The translations under genes and the position numbers were made by a program. The notes under the pieces were generated by a model. That model was not told where the DNA came from. It saw only the letters and a list, made by a program, of their open reading frames with translations, and ran no database searches. This document shows positions 11,013 through 20,393 of a stretch of DNA of 64,000 nucleotides, piece after piece. The stretch spans positions 39,620,501 to 39,684,500 of the forward strand of contig OX419761.1 in NCBI GenBank assembly GCA_948567375.1, written 5' to 3'. Numbering within the stretch: position 1 is the first letter of the stretch; each line of letters begins with the position of its first letter. The stretch is from Lunularia cruciata. Lineage: Eukaryota; Streptophyta; Marchantiopsida; Lunulariales; Lunulariaceae.

Positions 11013-12143
11013 TATAACAATATGGAGTTAGTGATGAAGTTAGTCAAGGCTAATAAAGTAGTGATAGGCCACATTAGCTTAGAATATTCTAGAAGTATCT
11101 AGGAAGCTTCTTGTCTAGCTTAGCTTGAACCCCAAGTAGATAGTTTTTAAAAGGAAGCTTCTAAAAGCTTCCAACTTAGTTTGCACGCCAAGTAAGAGGC
11201 TTCTAGAAGGAAGCTTCTTGAGAAAATTTCCAGTTAACTTGGCTTACAACCAAGAAAGAGACTTAAAGAAGCTTCTTGAGAAGCTTCTCAAGGCCTTTTA
11301 TACTCCCTAGAATACCAAAACCAAAGCTCATGTTAGGCATTTACATTTTGCTCATTCAAGTGTCCTAATGTGAGCTTCCATTCTCCTATTTCTCTCCTCA
11401 TGTAATACCAAGAGCTAACCATATGATCTAGATGTGAAATTTGGTTCAGTAACATCTGGAATGATGTTATACATGATGGAAACAATAGATCAGATAGAAG
11501 TATCACCAAAAGAGTACTTTTACTAATATGGCAGAAACCAAAATATACTTGAAACCCCTAGAACCAATAGCTAGACATATGATTTAAAGATGAGAATTGG
11601 TTTAATAACATCTGGAAGGATGTTTCACATGATGGAATAAATAGATTAGAAAGAAGTATCACCAAAAGTGGACTTCTACTAATAGAGTAGGAATCAAAAT
11701 ATGCTTGAAATCTTTGAAGGCAATTTTAGAGACCTATACAGATGAATTAGGCCTTGAAAATATGCAGATTCCCCCCTCCTTGCCCAAATTTTCTTGGTTT
11801 GTCTTGTTGAGAGCTTTCCAATGGTACCTCAGTCATGTGATTTTGAGATTCTTATAGGAAGATTTCTAAAAGATTCCCTTTGGTCAAAGTTTGTTTGACC
11901 AACCAGATAAGACAAGGACCAACATGTCACCCATCCAAGTAAGTAATCCAAAGGTGGAGCTTGCTAACATGTCACCTATCCATGTGGCTGATACTATGGT
12001 GGAGCTTCCTTGGAGGAGATCCTCTTTGTCTATATAATAAAGAGAAGGTGCTCCATTGGGGCAGCGGAGGATTGAGTGTGAAATCTGTGTTTTCTCTCTT
12101 CTCTTGTCCTCAGAGTATTACACCTCGGTCTCGGTCTTTTACA
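11013..12143 (+). repeat. 3' LTR of A1, interrupted by a solo LTR
   Basis: It starts TATAACAATATGG (TG changed to TA) right after the purine tract GAGGAATA. It runs to 11400, is interrupted by the solo B LTR (11401-12122), and resumes at 12123 (CCTCGGTCTCGGTCTTTTACA) to end in ACA at 12143. The two halves join at a 5-bp duplication (CCTCA / CCTCG). Confidence 0.85.
11401..12122 (+). mobile_element. Solo LTR, family B (B1)
   Basis: A complete 722-bp LTR from TGTAATACC to ATTACA with flanking 5-bp target duplications CCTCA (11396-11400) and CCTCG (12123-12127). No internal sequence is present, so it arose by recombination between the two LTRs of a full insertion. It has a TATA-like box (CTATATAATAAA, ~12030) and a TTGACC inverted pair near 11882-11902. 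Confidence 0.92.
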
Positions 12144-12235
12144 ATAGGCACCGCATATTCTAGCACACTCTCATAGGGGCCTAGGTTCTTGTTGATGGAG
12201 TTGCCTTTCCTCCTTGGCCATGTCCTCTATCGTCC

Positions 12236-12540
12236 TTGGATGAAGAACCTACTTTGGCTGATTTTATTATGGAGGATCCTCTATCCATTATCCCCTCTAA
12301 GCCTCCTCCTCCTCCTCCTCCTACAACATCTCCTCTTGGCTTCCTAGATCCACCACCAAATTCACATGCTCTTATCCCTCTCATCCTTGCATACCTCCCA
12401 TCACCACCACCATCCCTCCTTCTGCCCCCATAGCATTCCCTTACATCCTACCTCATGAGCGACCTAAGCAGTCTTGTCCTAATTGCCCATGGGTGGGGAT
12501 TGGCTTGGCTCAACATCAAGGGTGAGCTAGATGTTTATGG
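12236..12540 (+). pseudogene. N-terminal proline-rich region and zinc-finger-like motif of LINE L1
   Basis: The frame at 12236-12433 (65 codons, MDEEPTLADFIMEDPLS..KPPPPPPP) is proline-rich. Just downstream, after one stop, the sequence encodes CPNCPWVGIGLAQHQG, a CxxC..(x)H half of a C2H2-type finger. R2/NeSL-type LINEs carry such N-terminal fingers for DNA binding, so it fits the other R2-like features of this family. A histidine/cysteine partner is not clear, so this is a tentative reading. Confidence 0.4.
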
Positions 12541-13379
12541 ATGAGAGCAATGGCCACTTCACTACCTACTTCCCTAGACCCTCATCATATTCCAGCCCTC
12601 TTACTATAGGTACTACTTGAGTCTTACTCTTGGCTCCACTCCTTGGATCCATTTTAGGCCCACCTCCAAGGCCTCTCCTTTTCTTGCATGTATACTAGGA
12701 TCTCAATGCTCCTTCACTAGCTAGTGAGCTTCATGCTTTCTATACTCCTACATGCTATCTTGGTGAACAATTATAAGAGAGATGTCTCTACTTGGACTCT
12801 ACTAGCTCTCTTCAATCAATGGACTCTACTTCTTCTTTCATATGGAGGTGCATCTGGACATTGTGAGACAACATCTTGGATTCATCAGTTTCTATGAGGA
12901 GATTGGGCTGCCTTACATGAGGAGTACATCATTTGAGCATAGGTGGAAGTCAGATCATAGAGTCTCCATAGGCTCACACTCCACCTCTAGAGCATCTTTG
13001 TCTATGTTGTTCTTTGATGTTAGGATAGGTAAGGGAGTATCAACAAGCAATACAAGCACTCTCACCCTCCAAAACAACACTTTTTTTCTGTTGACACTCT
13101 TTCAACTTTAGAAGATCTCCATCCCTTCACCATTTGACCTTCCTTCTTTTTTCCATGACTATCTACCTGATGAGGAGTCACAACCTGTAGAGTCCTTCTT
13201 TGCCCACACTTTACTCCACTCTCCATGTTTCTCAGTTGGGGGTCCTTTAAGACTAGTTTTTGAGCATTTATGAGATTGTCTCTTCCTCAACTTGCTAAAC
13301 TCAAGCTTCTCCCTTTTCTTTTCTTTCTTCTAGCATCTTGCATTGGGCTTGGTGTCCCTAGGTGAAGCTCATTTGTTTG

Positions 13380-14190
13380 GTGCATTTTATCTCTTAGCTC
13401 TATCCAAGGAGATATTTGGTGTACGCCTCATAGCCATAGGAGATGTCTTCTTGCATTTAGTGTCATGCACCATTTGCCTATAGTTTCACCACTCCTTTTC
13501 ATCTTTCTTGTCTCCCTATCAATATGCAATAGCCATGCCAAGTGGTTGTGAGACGGTTATTATGGGCATTAGAGCTTCCTTGGACCTCCATCCTGATTGA
13601 GTAGTTGTTGGAGTGGATGTCTCAAATGCCTTCAATACCATTTCTTGTCCGGCATTTTTTCAAGCTCTTTGTTTTATAGGGGAGCATATCCTATCTTTGA
13701 TTCCTTTGTGCATACTTTCTATGGCATTAAGACACCATTGTTGTACAACCACCATACTACCACAAGAGAGTTCACTTAGCTAGCATTGGCAAAGGGTACA
13801 CAAGATCCTTTGGGAAGGCCCTTATTTGCCATTGCTCATAGCTTTGCAAGAAGTGGCAATTATCTTTCCCACATGTCTTTTTCCATCCTTATCAAATGAT
13901 ACCCACATTTGAGCCCCATGGGGGATGTAGTCCAAGCAAAATAGGCTTTCACACTTCATCTTGAGACCTTGGATTTATGAGTTCAGGCTTGTAAATGCAA
14001 TGTTTAGAGCCCACATATAGTCCTCACCTCCTCTTACTTCCCATTTGGATTCCAATTCCCAATAGGAGGTTTTAGGGTCTTGGGTTCCCCTCTTGGAGAT
14101 GAAGATGTTTTTACTTCATATATCTCAGATACATTGACCCAACCTACTACCCATGCCCACCTACTCCATTGGTTGGGGAACATACAAGTA
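13380..14190 (+). pseudogene. Reverse transcriptase remnant of LINE L1
   Basis: Around 13597-13660 the translation gives VVGVDVSNAFNTIS, matching QVDVENAFNSIS of L2b (RT motif A; the Asp is retained). It is followed by FDSFVHTFYG, matching IPFVRSFYG. Upstream, 13420-13560 contains the equivalents of RxIAIGDVFLxL and SGCETVIMGIRASLDLHP. The block after ~13790 corresponds to QGDPLG (here TQDPLGRPLF) and the thumb. Many frameshifts are present. Confidence 0.65.
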
Positions 14191-14196
14191 GCCTAT

Positions 14197-14931
14197 TGTA
14201 ATACCAAGGGTTAGCCATATGATCTAGATGTGAAATTCGGTTTGGTAACATCTAGAATGATGTTATACATGATGGTCAAAATAGATCAGATAGAAGTATC
14301 ACCAAAAGAGTACTTCTACTAATAGGGCAGAAACTGAAATAGACTTGAGAACCTTAGAACCAATAGCTAGACATATGATTTAAAGGTGAGAATTGGTTTG
14401 GTAACATCTGGAAGGATGTTACACATGATGGACTAAACAGATCAGAAAGAGGTATCACCAAAAGGGGACTTTTACTAATAGAGTAGGAACAAAAATATGC
14501 CTGAAATCTTTGAAGGCAATTTCGGAGGCCTAAACGGATGAATTAGGCCTAAAAAATGTGCAGATTCCCCCCCCCCTAATTGAGGATAGGCTGGCCTTCC
14601 CTCCCCCCTGCTGTCTCATCGAGAGCTTTCCAATGGTACCTTACGTGATTCTGAGATTCCTATAGGAAGATTCCCTAAAAGATTCCCTCCGGTCAAAGCC
14701 TATTTGACCAACCAGATAGGATCTAGACCAGACAGGTCACCCATCCAAGTAAGTAATCCAAGGGTGGAGCTTGCTGACATGTCACCTATATGTGTCCCTA
14801 ATCCTATGGTGGAGCTTCCTTGGAGGAGATCCTCTTTGTCTATATAATAAAGAGAAGGTGCTCCCTTGGGGCATCGAATGTTTGAGTGTGCAATCTGTGT
14901 TTCTCTCTTCTCTTGTCCTCGGAGTGTTACA
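14197..14931 (+). mobile_element. Solo LTR, family B (B2)
   Basis: A 735-bp LTR from TGTAATACC to GTTACA, flanked by CCTAT (14192-14196) and CCTAC (14932-14936), a 5-bp duplication with one mismatch. It contains the same TATA-like and TTGACC features as the other B LTRs. It sits inside LINE L1. Confidence 0.9.
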
Positions 14932-15309
14932 CCTACTCTCTCCTATTGTGATGTTATGTCCCAAGAGCATCATATTTAGCACCTACTTGTCCTCTTGCAT
15001 CGGTTCTCCTACCACATCTACTATCTTTTGATAGTCATATGCCCCATACCTTCTTCACACTCTTAGGGCCATATATGCTCCCACAATTATGGAATGACTG
15101 GTTGTGTTTGGGGATGATTCTCTATAGCCATGGAAGGATGTTGTATTACATCTCAAGAGGTCAAGAGGCTCTTGCACCAATGACTTACCTAGGAGCATGA
15201 GCCCTTATGACCCCCTTTTGGAAGATAGGTTCTAATAAGAGGGATGCATTTTCTTATTGCCACCCATCATGAAAATTGCCTCAAGCACCCATGCTTTCCA
15301 AACATCTCT

Positions 15310-16285
15310 TTGATTGGCTCATGATTTATTGCCAAGACCAACACATACATCACTTCCTTCCTTTGTGGATTTTGTTTCCCTAGACTCTAGTAAGATTCAA
15401 GCGGAGCTTAGTGAGCATATGCACACTCACATCCTTTCTAGCATCCTCACTAATGTGTTTGATAGAGCTAGGATCCTCTCTTGTGGCGGGAAGGGAGCCG
15501 GAGCTTGGATTCATGCTTCCCCTTTGATTGAGGACTTTTAGTTCACATCAAAGGAGTTCATCACTGCTCTTAGACTTTGGCTAGATCTTCCACATCCAAC
15601 ACTCTTGGGCCTACCGGAATAGTGCTCACGTGGTTCTACAATTGATGCTAAGGACATCCACATCTGATGTTGTATCATAGGAGGAGAGCCTACAAGAGTC
15701 CGCGATGCTATTAGAGATGCGCTGGCCTAGATCATACAATCTATTCACTCACAAGTTCAGATTGAGCAACAGATGGTACTACCAAGACCACATCACCAGA
15801 GAGTGTGGACAAATATTGTCACTTTTAGGGATGGACGATGCATGTTGTATGATGTGGTGGTAGCAAAATTTGACCCGAGTTCTTGGCACAAGCTCCCATC
15901 CAGGCAGGAGCTGCAGCGATCATCGCCACCAGGGGGAAGGAGGACCACTATACCCCACGGCTTGCCTTTGACACCTTTGTCCCCTTAACAGTGGAGATCT
16001 TTGGCCACCTTCATCATCAGTTGGATGGATCTACTTCAAGAGGCAGCACGGGGCTCAATACAGAGGAGAGGCGATTTGGTTTTCTCACCTGCCATGCTTA
16101 CCTCTTATTTAAGACAGATGGTCTTTGTCGCTCTACGGAGATCACATGCTTTGAGTCTTCATCGACAAGCATCAGTAGCGGGCACTCAGGTTCCATCGAT
16201 GGCACTCCCCTCACAGTTGCCAGACTTACCCTTGGAGGATCTCTACCACACCGTCCAAATTTAGGTTCACATATAGTGCTTTTTT
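15310..16285 (+). pseudogene. C-terminal domain remnant of LINE L1
   Basis: Two overlapping frames (15883-16344 and 16001-16264) carry pieces aligned with the C-terminal endonuclease-like domain of L2a. AAAIIATRGKEDHYTPRLAF matches AASAATGHKVSKYTGMQQG, and FVPLTVEIFG matches FVPLALELYG. LTSYLRQMVFVALRRS matches LAYFRQHVSIALRRA in the adjacent frame. The upstream DVVVAKFDP matches DVVVTDP. The domain is split by at least one frameshift. Confidence 0.65.
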
Positions 16286-16298
16286 TTTTCTATTATGT

Positions 16299-16316
16299 GT
16301 GTAGAGTACTCTACAC
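16299..16316. repeat. 18-bp perfect palindrome in the LINE L1 3' region
   Basis: GTGTAGAGTACTCTACAC reads the same on both strands. It lies just after the end of LINE coding similarity and a run of T, so it could form a hairpin in the 3' untranslated part. Function unknown. Confidence 0.6.
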
Positions 16317-16345
16317 AACGATTGCATTGGGCCTTGCCTTCTAGA

Positions 16346-17984
16346 TTATGCCCCTTTCCTAGAGCTTTAGGCTCTTCTTTCTCTTTTGCACCTTAATGGT
16401 GCGTATGTATTCCTTTCCTTCTGGGTATTTTATTAGGCCCTTGGCCATTTTTACCTACATAAGGCCATATGGAAAGAAGGCCTATTCTGATAGCAAAATT
16501 ATGAAAAAAGAAGAAGAAAAAGAAGTGCAGAACCAGGTATGTAAACAACATCATTGAATGTTTAAGATAGGCAATTGCAACGATGAGACCTTTCAGATAA
16601 TAAGGTTTTGACGTAGTACTTCTTGCAGTAGCCACCGATGAAGATAACTACTACGGTAGTTCAAATCTCGACCAAATCTTTATTTGGTAGTTCACCAGGA
16701 TAAAAACGACCTTCGGATGTATATGAGGTGATAACAAAGTACCAAATAGTAACCTACTAGCGTATTGAAACATGTCCCATCATTGAAGTTACGATTTGGA
16801 TGTAAAATAGTGGCAAAATTTACAACAGATGGAAAACTCTATCGTTATCTTTGAGTCAAGGTCTGATGCTAAAGCAGGAGCTAATTATGTCTGGCTACTG
16901 TTCCAAAAGAGTCACAGTGTGTGCAACACGTTAAAGAAAGACTTAAACTTAAAGTCCGCTCCGAGACTTTGTCGGTAACGTACTTCTGAAGTTGCAGATG
17001 TTGACGGGAAAGCTTCACCATTAAGGATACTGAGTCAATGGAAAGACCTTACCAAGGGGTGGACGAGCCACAGCTCTTACCCAGCCACAGCAAGGTAAAT
17101 AATTTATTTGTTGACAATTCACATTTTGCTTGATTAAAAAAATGTATAATCTTTCGTGCAAGACTTACCCCTTATTTTGGGGCTACGTTCCTGACCAGAT
17201 GTATGAAGAACGATTTAGCTTTAACTTTCTTAACACCTCAATTTTATAGACGATATTTCATTTAGAATTTGTTACAAATCTGAATTTAATCGCATTCTTT
17301 TGCATGTAGAGCTGTTCGGAGAGTATTTCTAAAGTGAACCTACTGTTAGGATATGAATATATTTCTTCTATTCATATCCTAACAGTAGGTTCACTTTCGA
17401 GGTCCATTTGTACAACATGTATGATGCTTTAAAAAAACAAAATCTTGTTCGCTTATAAATTAAAATTTCTCTGTGATAAAAGAATAAAGACAGGTTGAAA
17501 ATTGCCTTTTAATTTGAACTTTCCACACTCCCTATAACATAGCTCAAGAGCGTCTTTGTTCCTGTACCCTGGAATGGATTAATTCTAACCGAGCAAAACT
17601 CACTAAATTCTGCGTCCTTCAGCATTATTTAACTCTTGATATATAGTGTATATTCCATTTAGTGACATTCTCTTAATTTTCAGAACTGCACGTGCTGAGC
17701 AAGATAGTCGAGTAGGATTCAGAATAGGAATATACCGAAATCTCGAACGGTTCTCGCTGGCCAGACACTTCGTATAGAATGCAGTACGTCAATCATCTCG
17801 AATGATTTCGATTATGGCACTTCTACGTGTGAAATACAGGAGTTTTACATATGGGAATTTCTCTAAGAAATCATGAACTTCTCCGAGGTTACAAACTTTA
17901 CGCTTGAATTCAGAGTAAGTACTTAAAAGCTCTGCAGTACACCCAACAATGTCTTGTATATAACTTCTCAAAGGGAAAAAGGAG
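16346..17984. other. Unassigned sequence
   Basis: About 1.6 kb with no recognisable LTR, LINE or coding domain. The longest frames are 80 (16393-16635 -) and 93 codons (17789-18070 -). The second simply runs into the LINE tail and has no known motif. The perfect hairpin at 17331-17397 is the only striking structure. Confidence 0.5.
17331..17397. repeat. Perfect 29-bp inverted repeat with 9-nt loop
   Basis: The left arm 17331-17359 (starting AAAGTGAACCTACTG) is the exact reverse complement of the right arm 17369-17397, separated by TATTTCTTC. RNA from either strand would fold into a 29-bp stem without mismatch. No transposon ends or target duplication are visible around it. Confidence 0.9.
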
Positions 17985-18059
17985 ACCGCGTACGAAAAAA
18001 CTAAGGATGGGAACACCCCATCAAGCCCTACAAGGGAGAGACAAAAAAGTAACATGGGG

Positions 18060-18620
18060 CTAAGCCCCAATAGAGTCTATATGAGAAATCTGCCCTAGTG
18101 CACCTAAGATATCCAAGCTATGCAAGTTGTACTGTCTACACACAACTAGAGCATCCAAAGAAATATCACCTAATGTGATGGCTCTCCTATGGATTGCACC
18201 AGCCACTGCTCTCCGGAGAGCAATGGACACATGCTGTCTAAAATATGCTAGAAAGTATGAGAGTGAGAGTGGTACCCCCTGACACCTAACATGATAAGCT
18301 CTTGCGCACTCCTTGACAAATATGTCAAATGCCATGTCTATTGCTCCATATAACTCCAAGGCTAGAGGAACAAAGAGGTGACCTTGCTGCATGCCCGTAT
18401 ACTTGGAGACCTTGTGACCTGTTGCTGCACTCGCCGCCCATCCAAGGGGATGGGTAATCACTCCCTCCAAAATTGTATCCCGCGTAGGGTCTGTAACCAC
18501 AACATCCGCTACTATCACCTGATCATCTCGTACCAAGTATAAGTCTGCCCTGACCAAGTATAAGTCTGCCCCGTGTTGTCTGCAAAGCATACGAACGTTC
18601 CCTCCAAGCCAAGTATCCAC
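18060..18620 (-). pseudogene. Endonuclease-like C-terminal domain of LINE L2a
   Basis: A 186-codon frame ending at the LINE's natural stop (QISHIDSIGA). It shows ADLYLV..(x)..VIVADVVVTDP, then WAASAATGHKVSKY and FVPLALELYG. The (P/A)D - DVxVT - K..KY - FxPLAxExxG arrangement is what I expect of a restriction-like endonuclease (PD-(D/E)XK fold) that R2-type LINEs use to nick the target. The first residue of PD is Ala here. A 21-bp tandem duplication gives RADLYLV twice. The preceding cysteine block is in another frame, so a frameshift near 18600 breaks the protein. Confidence 0.6.
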
Positions 18621-18830
18621 TCTCTTGTGCCATAGAAAACACTATGTCCCTAATGGCATCATGGGTAGCTATCCTCTGTCCTCCAAAAGGACACCATGTC
18701 ATGTGGACCGCTGCTGCATCTAGTGTAGAACCACACTCACAAGTGAGTAATGAAGATGCAGATGGGTGGACCAAACCTAAGCAAAACCTCATCGCTGTAG
18801 AGAAAGTAGCTGGTGCAAGTTGGAATGCAC
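18523..18830 (-). pseudogene. C-terminal CCHC-like block of LINE L2a
   Basis: The frame at 18523-18792 encodes FCLGLVHP, then CECGSTLDAAAVHMTWC and FGGQRIATHDAIRDIV. A C-x-C-x9-H-x3-C cluster directly before the endonuclease-like domain resembles the CCHC motif between RT and endonuclease in R2-clade LINEs. The second frame overlaps it downstream because of the shared frameshift. Confidence 0.6.
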
Positions 18831-18937
18831 TAGTGCATGGTCAAGCTAGGATCCAAGAGCTTGCACCCTTGCTGGAGCAAGAGCAAAGATGTGCTCTAGT
18901 AGCCTAAGGAATGGATCAGTCGACTAAGAGAGAATGT

Positions 18938-19020
18938 AGAGTCTATATGAGAAATCTGCCCTACTGCACCTAAGATATCCAAGCTATGCAAGTCGTAATG
19001 TCTACACACAACTAGAGCAT
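18938..19020 (-). mobile_element. LINE copy L2b, 3' part, left of element E
   Basis: It starts abruptly at AGTCTATATGAGAAATCTGC, inside the last codons of the LINE, so the terminal ~60 bp of this copy is missing. It runs to CTAGAGCAT at 19020, where element E begins. The LINE continues at 28491 (GCATCCAAAG), giving a 4-bp GCAT overlap. Confidence 0.8.
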
Positions 19021-19575
19021 TGTCGTGCGTATATACATCGCTACACAACATACATCGCTGTCAACATCGTACACTATAGAAACACAACTCACACATAAGT
19101 CATACATAGACTCTAAAGTGCCACAATAATCAGATTGCTTACCACTCTCAACTCAAGTCAACTCAGATCAGTACTTGATCTATCACTCTATAAACTGCCA
19201 ACAACTAGGCATTGATTATAGTCAAGCCACACCCACTCAAGCATAGAGAATCCAAGTGACGCTCGCCGGCCTCTGTCCACCATAGCCAGGAACTCAAAGG
19301 CTCAACATCAGAGAAGTGAGCTCTCTGGAGCTCACTTTGAAACTATACCCCCCTGGACTTGAGCTAGCACTGAAACCCTAACGGTCCCGCTGATGACACA
19401 CTTGATGGTGCAAACGGTGCAAAGTGACGGTGGGCCCCACCGTGAAGTCAGTACCTTGAACACAAAATCTGACCGTCTGAAAGTAATCTCTGAGAACTGC
19501 TAGAATAACTCTAACTACTATCACTGGAACTCCAATGTCCGAGCATCTAGATGCGGCACTACAAATGGCGTGACA
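19021..19575 (-). repeat. 3' LTR of element E
   Basis: 555 bp; in element sense it begins TGTCACGCCATTTG (19575) and ends GCACGACA (19021), with TG..CA ends. It contains a 10-bp-arm hairpin (19314-19337) and a 17-bp near-palindrome ACGGTGGGCCCCACCGT near 19426. It matches the plus-strand LTR at 62040-62488 and the shortened 5' LTR at 28179-28490. Confidence 0.88.
19314..19337. repeat. Hairpin in the E LTR (10-bp arms, 4-nt loop)
   Basis: AAGTGAGCTC - TCTG - GAGCTCACTT is a perfect inverted repeat. The same hairpin is in the second copy near 62277-62300. It is missing from the 5' LTR of this element near 28250, where about 30 bp are deleted. Confidence 0.85.
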
Positions 19576-19577
19576 GT

Positions 19578-19674
19578 TGTCGTGCATATATACATTGCTA
19601 CACAACATACATCACTATCAACATCATACACTATAGAAACACAACTCACACATAAGTCATACATAGACTCTAAA
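19578..19674 (-). repeat. Second copy of the terminal 97 bp of the LTR, abutting the 3' LTR
   Basis: 19578-19674 repeats 19021-19117 with a handful of substitutions, in the same orientation. In element sense the last ~97 bp of an LTR are therefore present immediately before the 3' LTR, where a polypurine tract would be expected. This could be the remains of a tandem LTR. Confidence 0.8.
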
Positions 19675-19850
19675 TGGCCATAATCACGCCCTAGCTGGCA
19701 GTTAGGTCCCTCTAACTCCAGATAGCCATCTACTCTAAGTATATGGTATACCCTCTAATGGGCAAAGATCAGGAGGCCGGATGCTATGGAGCCCCATCGT
19801 TAGTCGCATGTCTGCAATCTATACCATATAAAGAATGAACTAGCTATAGG
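19675..19850 (-). other. 3' untranslated region of element E
   Basis: Sequence between the PHD-finger stop and the duplicated LTR end. No frame, no clear polypurine tract. Confidence 0.5.
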
Positions 19851-20393
19851 TCAAGTACATCTAGGACATAACCACTGTCCTTGAGGAACCACCGTGAGGG
19901 GAGGAGTCATACATGCCATATGCCATCCTCTCGAACAACTATCACACACTAACATAGTAGCAGCTCCACCAGAAGAGCCACATAACATACACCTCAAGCT
20001 TGCACGTAAAAGTGTCAAGCTTGGGTCCATAGTACCATCAATGTTTGGGAGGTGGCATGGCGCACAATTGCGCACATGATCCTTCCAAACAACACCATCA
20101 CATCCTTCTAACACAAGGACTCCATATGGCAAAACCTCATGCACACTCAAGATAGTGCGGCTTGTATAAACATCAAGTGTCGTCGGTGCTGTCTGCTGTA
20201 GATATACATAGTCGCCTGGATGTGATCGACGAATTGAGGGTCTATAACCTCCTCCTCGAATGGTAGCATAGCGTAAAGTATCTCTATGCTGAGCAATCGC
20301 CAAGTTCTCAAAGGCCATCGGCATCACTCTCTGAAAGATCTCTACCCGCTCAGAACATGCACTCATCCATATATCGGGGTCATCCAAGTCCAA
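19851..20393 (-). pseudogene. Integrase C-terminal region with PHD finger (element E)
   Basis: This uninterrupted 180-codon frame ends the polyprotein. The first ~125 residues (GDYVYLQQ..TLDVYT..ILSVHEVLPYGVLVLEG.DG..WKDHVRNCAPCHLP) look like the basic/beta-rich integrase tail. Residues ~131-179 are a textbook PHD finger, C4HC3: CxxC, then CDSC, H-x2-C (GWHMAC), and WLCPRC, with the conserved Trp before the last cysteine pair. PHD fingers bind histone H3 tails, commonly K4-methylated or unmodified; here it takes the place of the chromodomain of chromoviruses and may direct integration. That role is inferred. The ATG at 20393 is internal to the polyprotein and is not a true start. Confidence 0.85.

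Larger units (their letters stand above)
6130..12143 (+). mobile_element. Ty3/gypsy chromovirus, family A copy A1 (decayed)
   Basis: This is a plus-strand copy of a chromodomain-bearing gypsy element. It has a truncated 5' LTR (6130-6431), gag remnant, protease remnant, a three-unit repeat linker, RT, RNase H, integrase, chromodomain remnant and a 3' LTR (11013-12143) that is itself split by a solo family-B LTR. The 5' LTR end and primer site are deleted: compared with A2, the sequence jumps from CTCCTATTTC directly into the leader. All genes carry many stops and shifts, so A1 looks older than the C and B insertions. Confidence 0.85.
12144..16345 (+). mobile_element. LINE, family L copy L1 (old, nearly full length)
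   Basis: A diverged sense copy of the same non-LTR element as L2 and L3. In order it shows a proline-rich N-terminal region, a C2H2-like finger near 12473, RT (13380-13800 and beyond), the C-terminal cysteine/histidine block and DAIRDALA (~15660-15730), then the endonuclease-like domain (15800-16070) and the tail to ~16285. It is full of stops and shifts and is interrupted by the solo LTR at 14197-14931. It appears older than L2 because similarity is only recognisable by motif. Confidence 0.7.
17985..18937 (-). mobile_element. LINE, family L copy L2a (5'-truncated)
   Basis: This minus-strand LINE copy contains only the C-terminal coding part and the 3' tail. The 3' end lies near 17985-18010 (tail core TCTCTCCCTTGTAGGGCTTG). 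The 5' truncation is at ~18937, where the sequence jumps back to the LINE 3' end of a second copy (L2b). It is nearly identical to 28491-29280 of L2b, including a 21-bp internal duplication and the same frameshift. Confidence 0.85.

Noticed and set aside
12301-12332. CTC/CCT microsatellite as a regulatory motif
   Set aside because: It encodes a poly-proline run in the LINE N-terminal frame and needs no other explanation.
16001-16344. Independent small gene (87-153 codons)
   Set aside because: Motifs match the C-terminal domain of the LINE in two frames; it is a frameshifted LINE piece.
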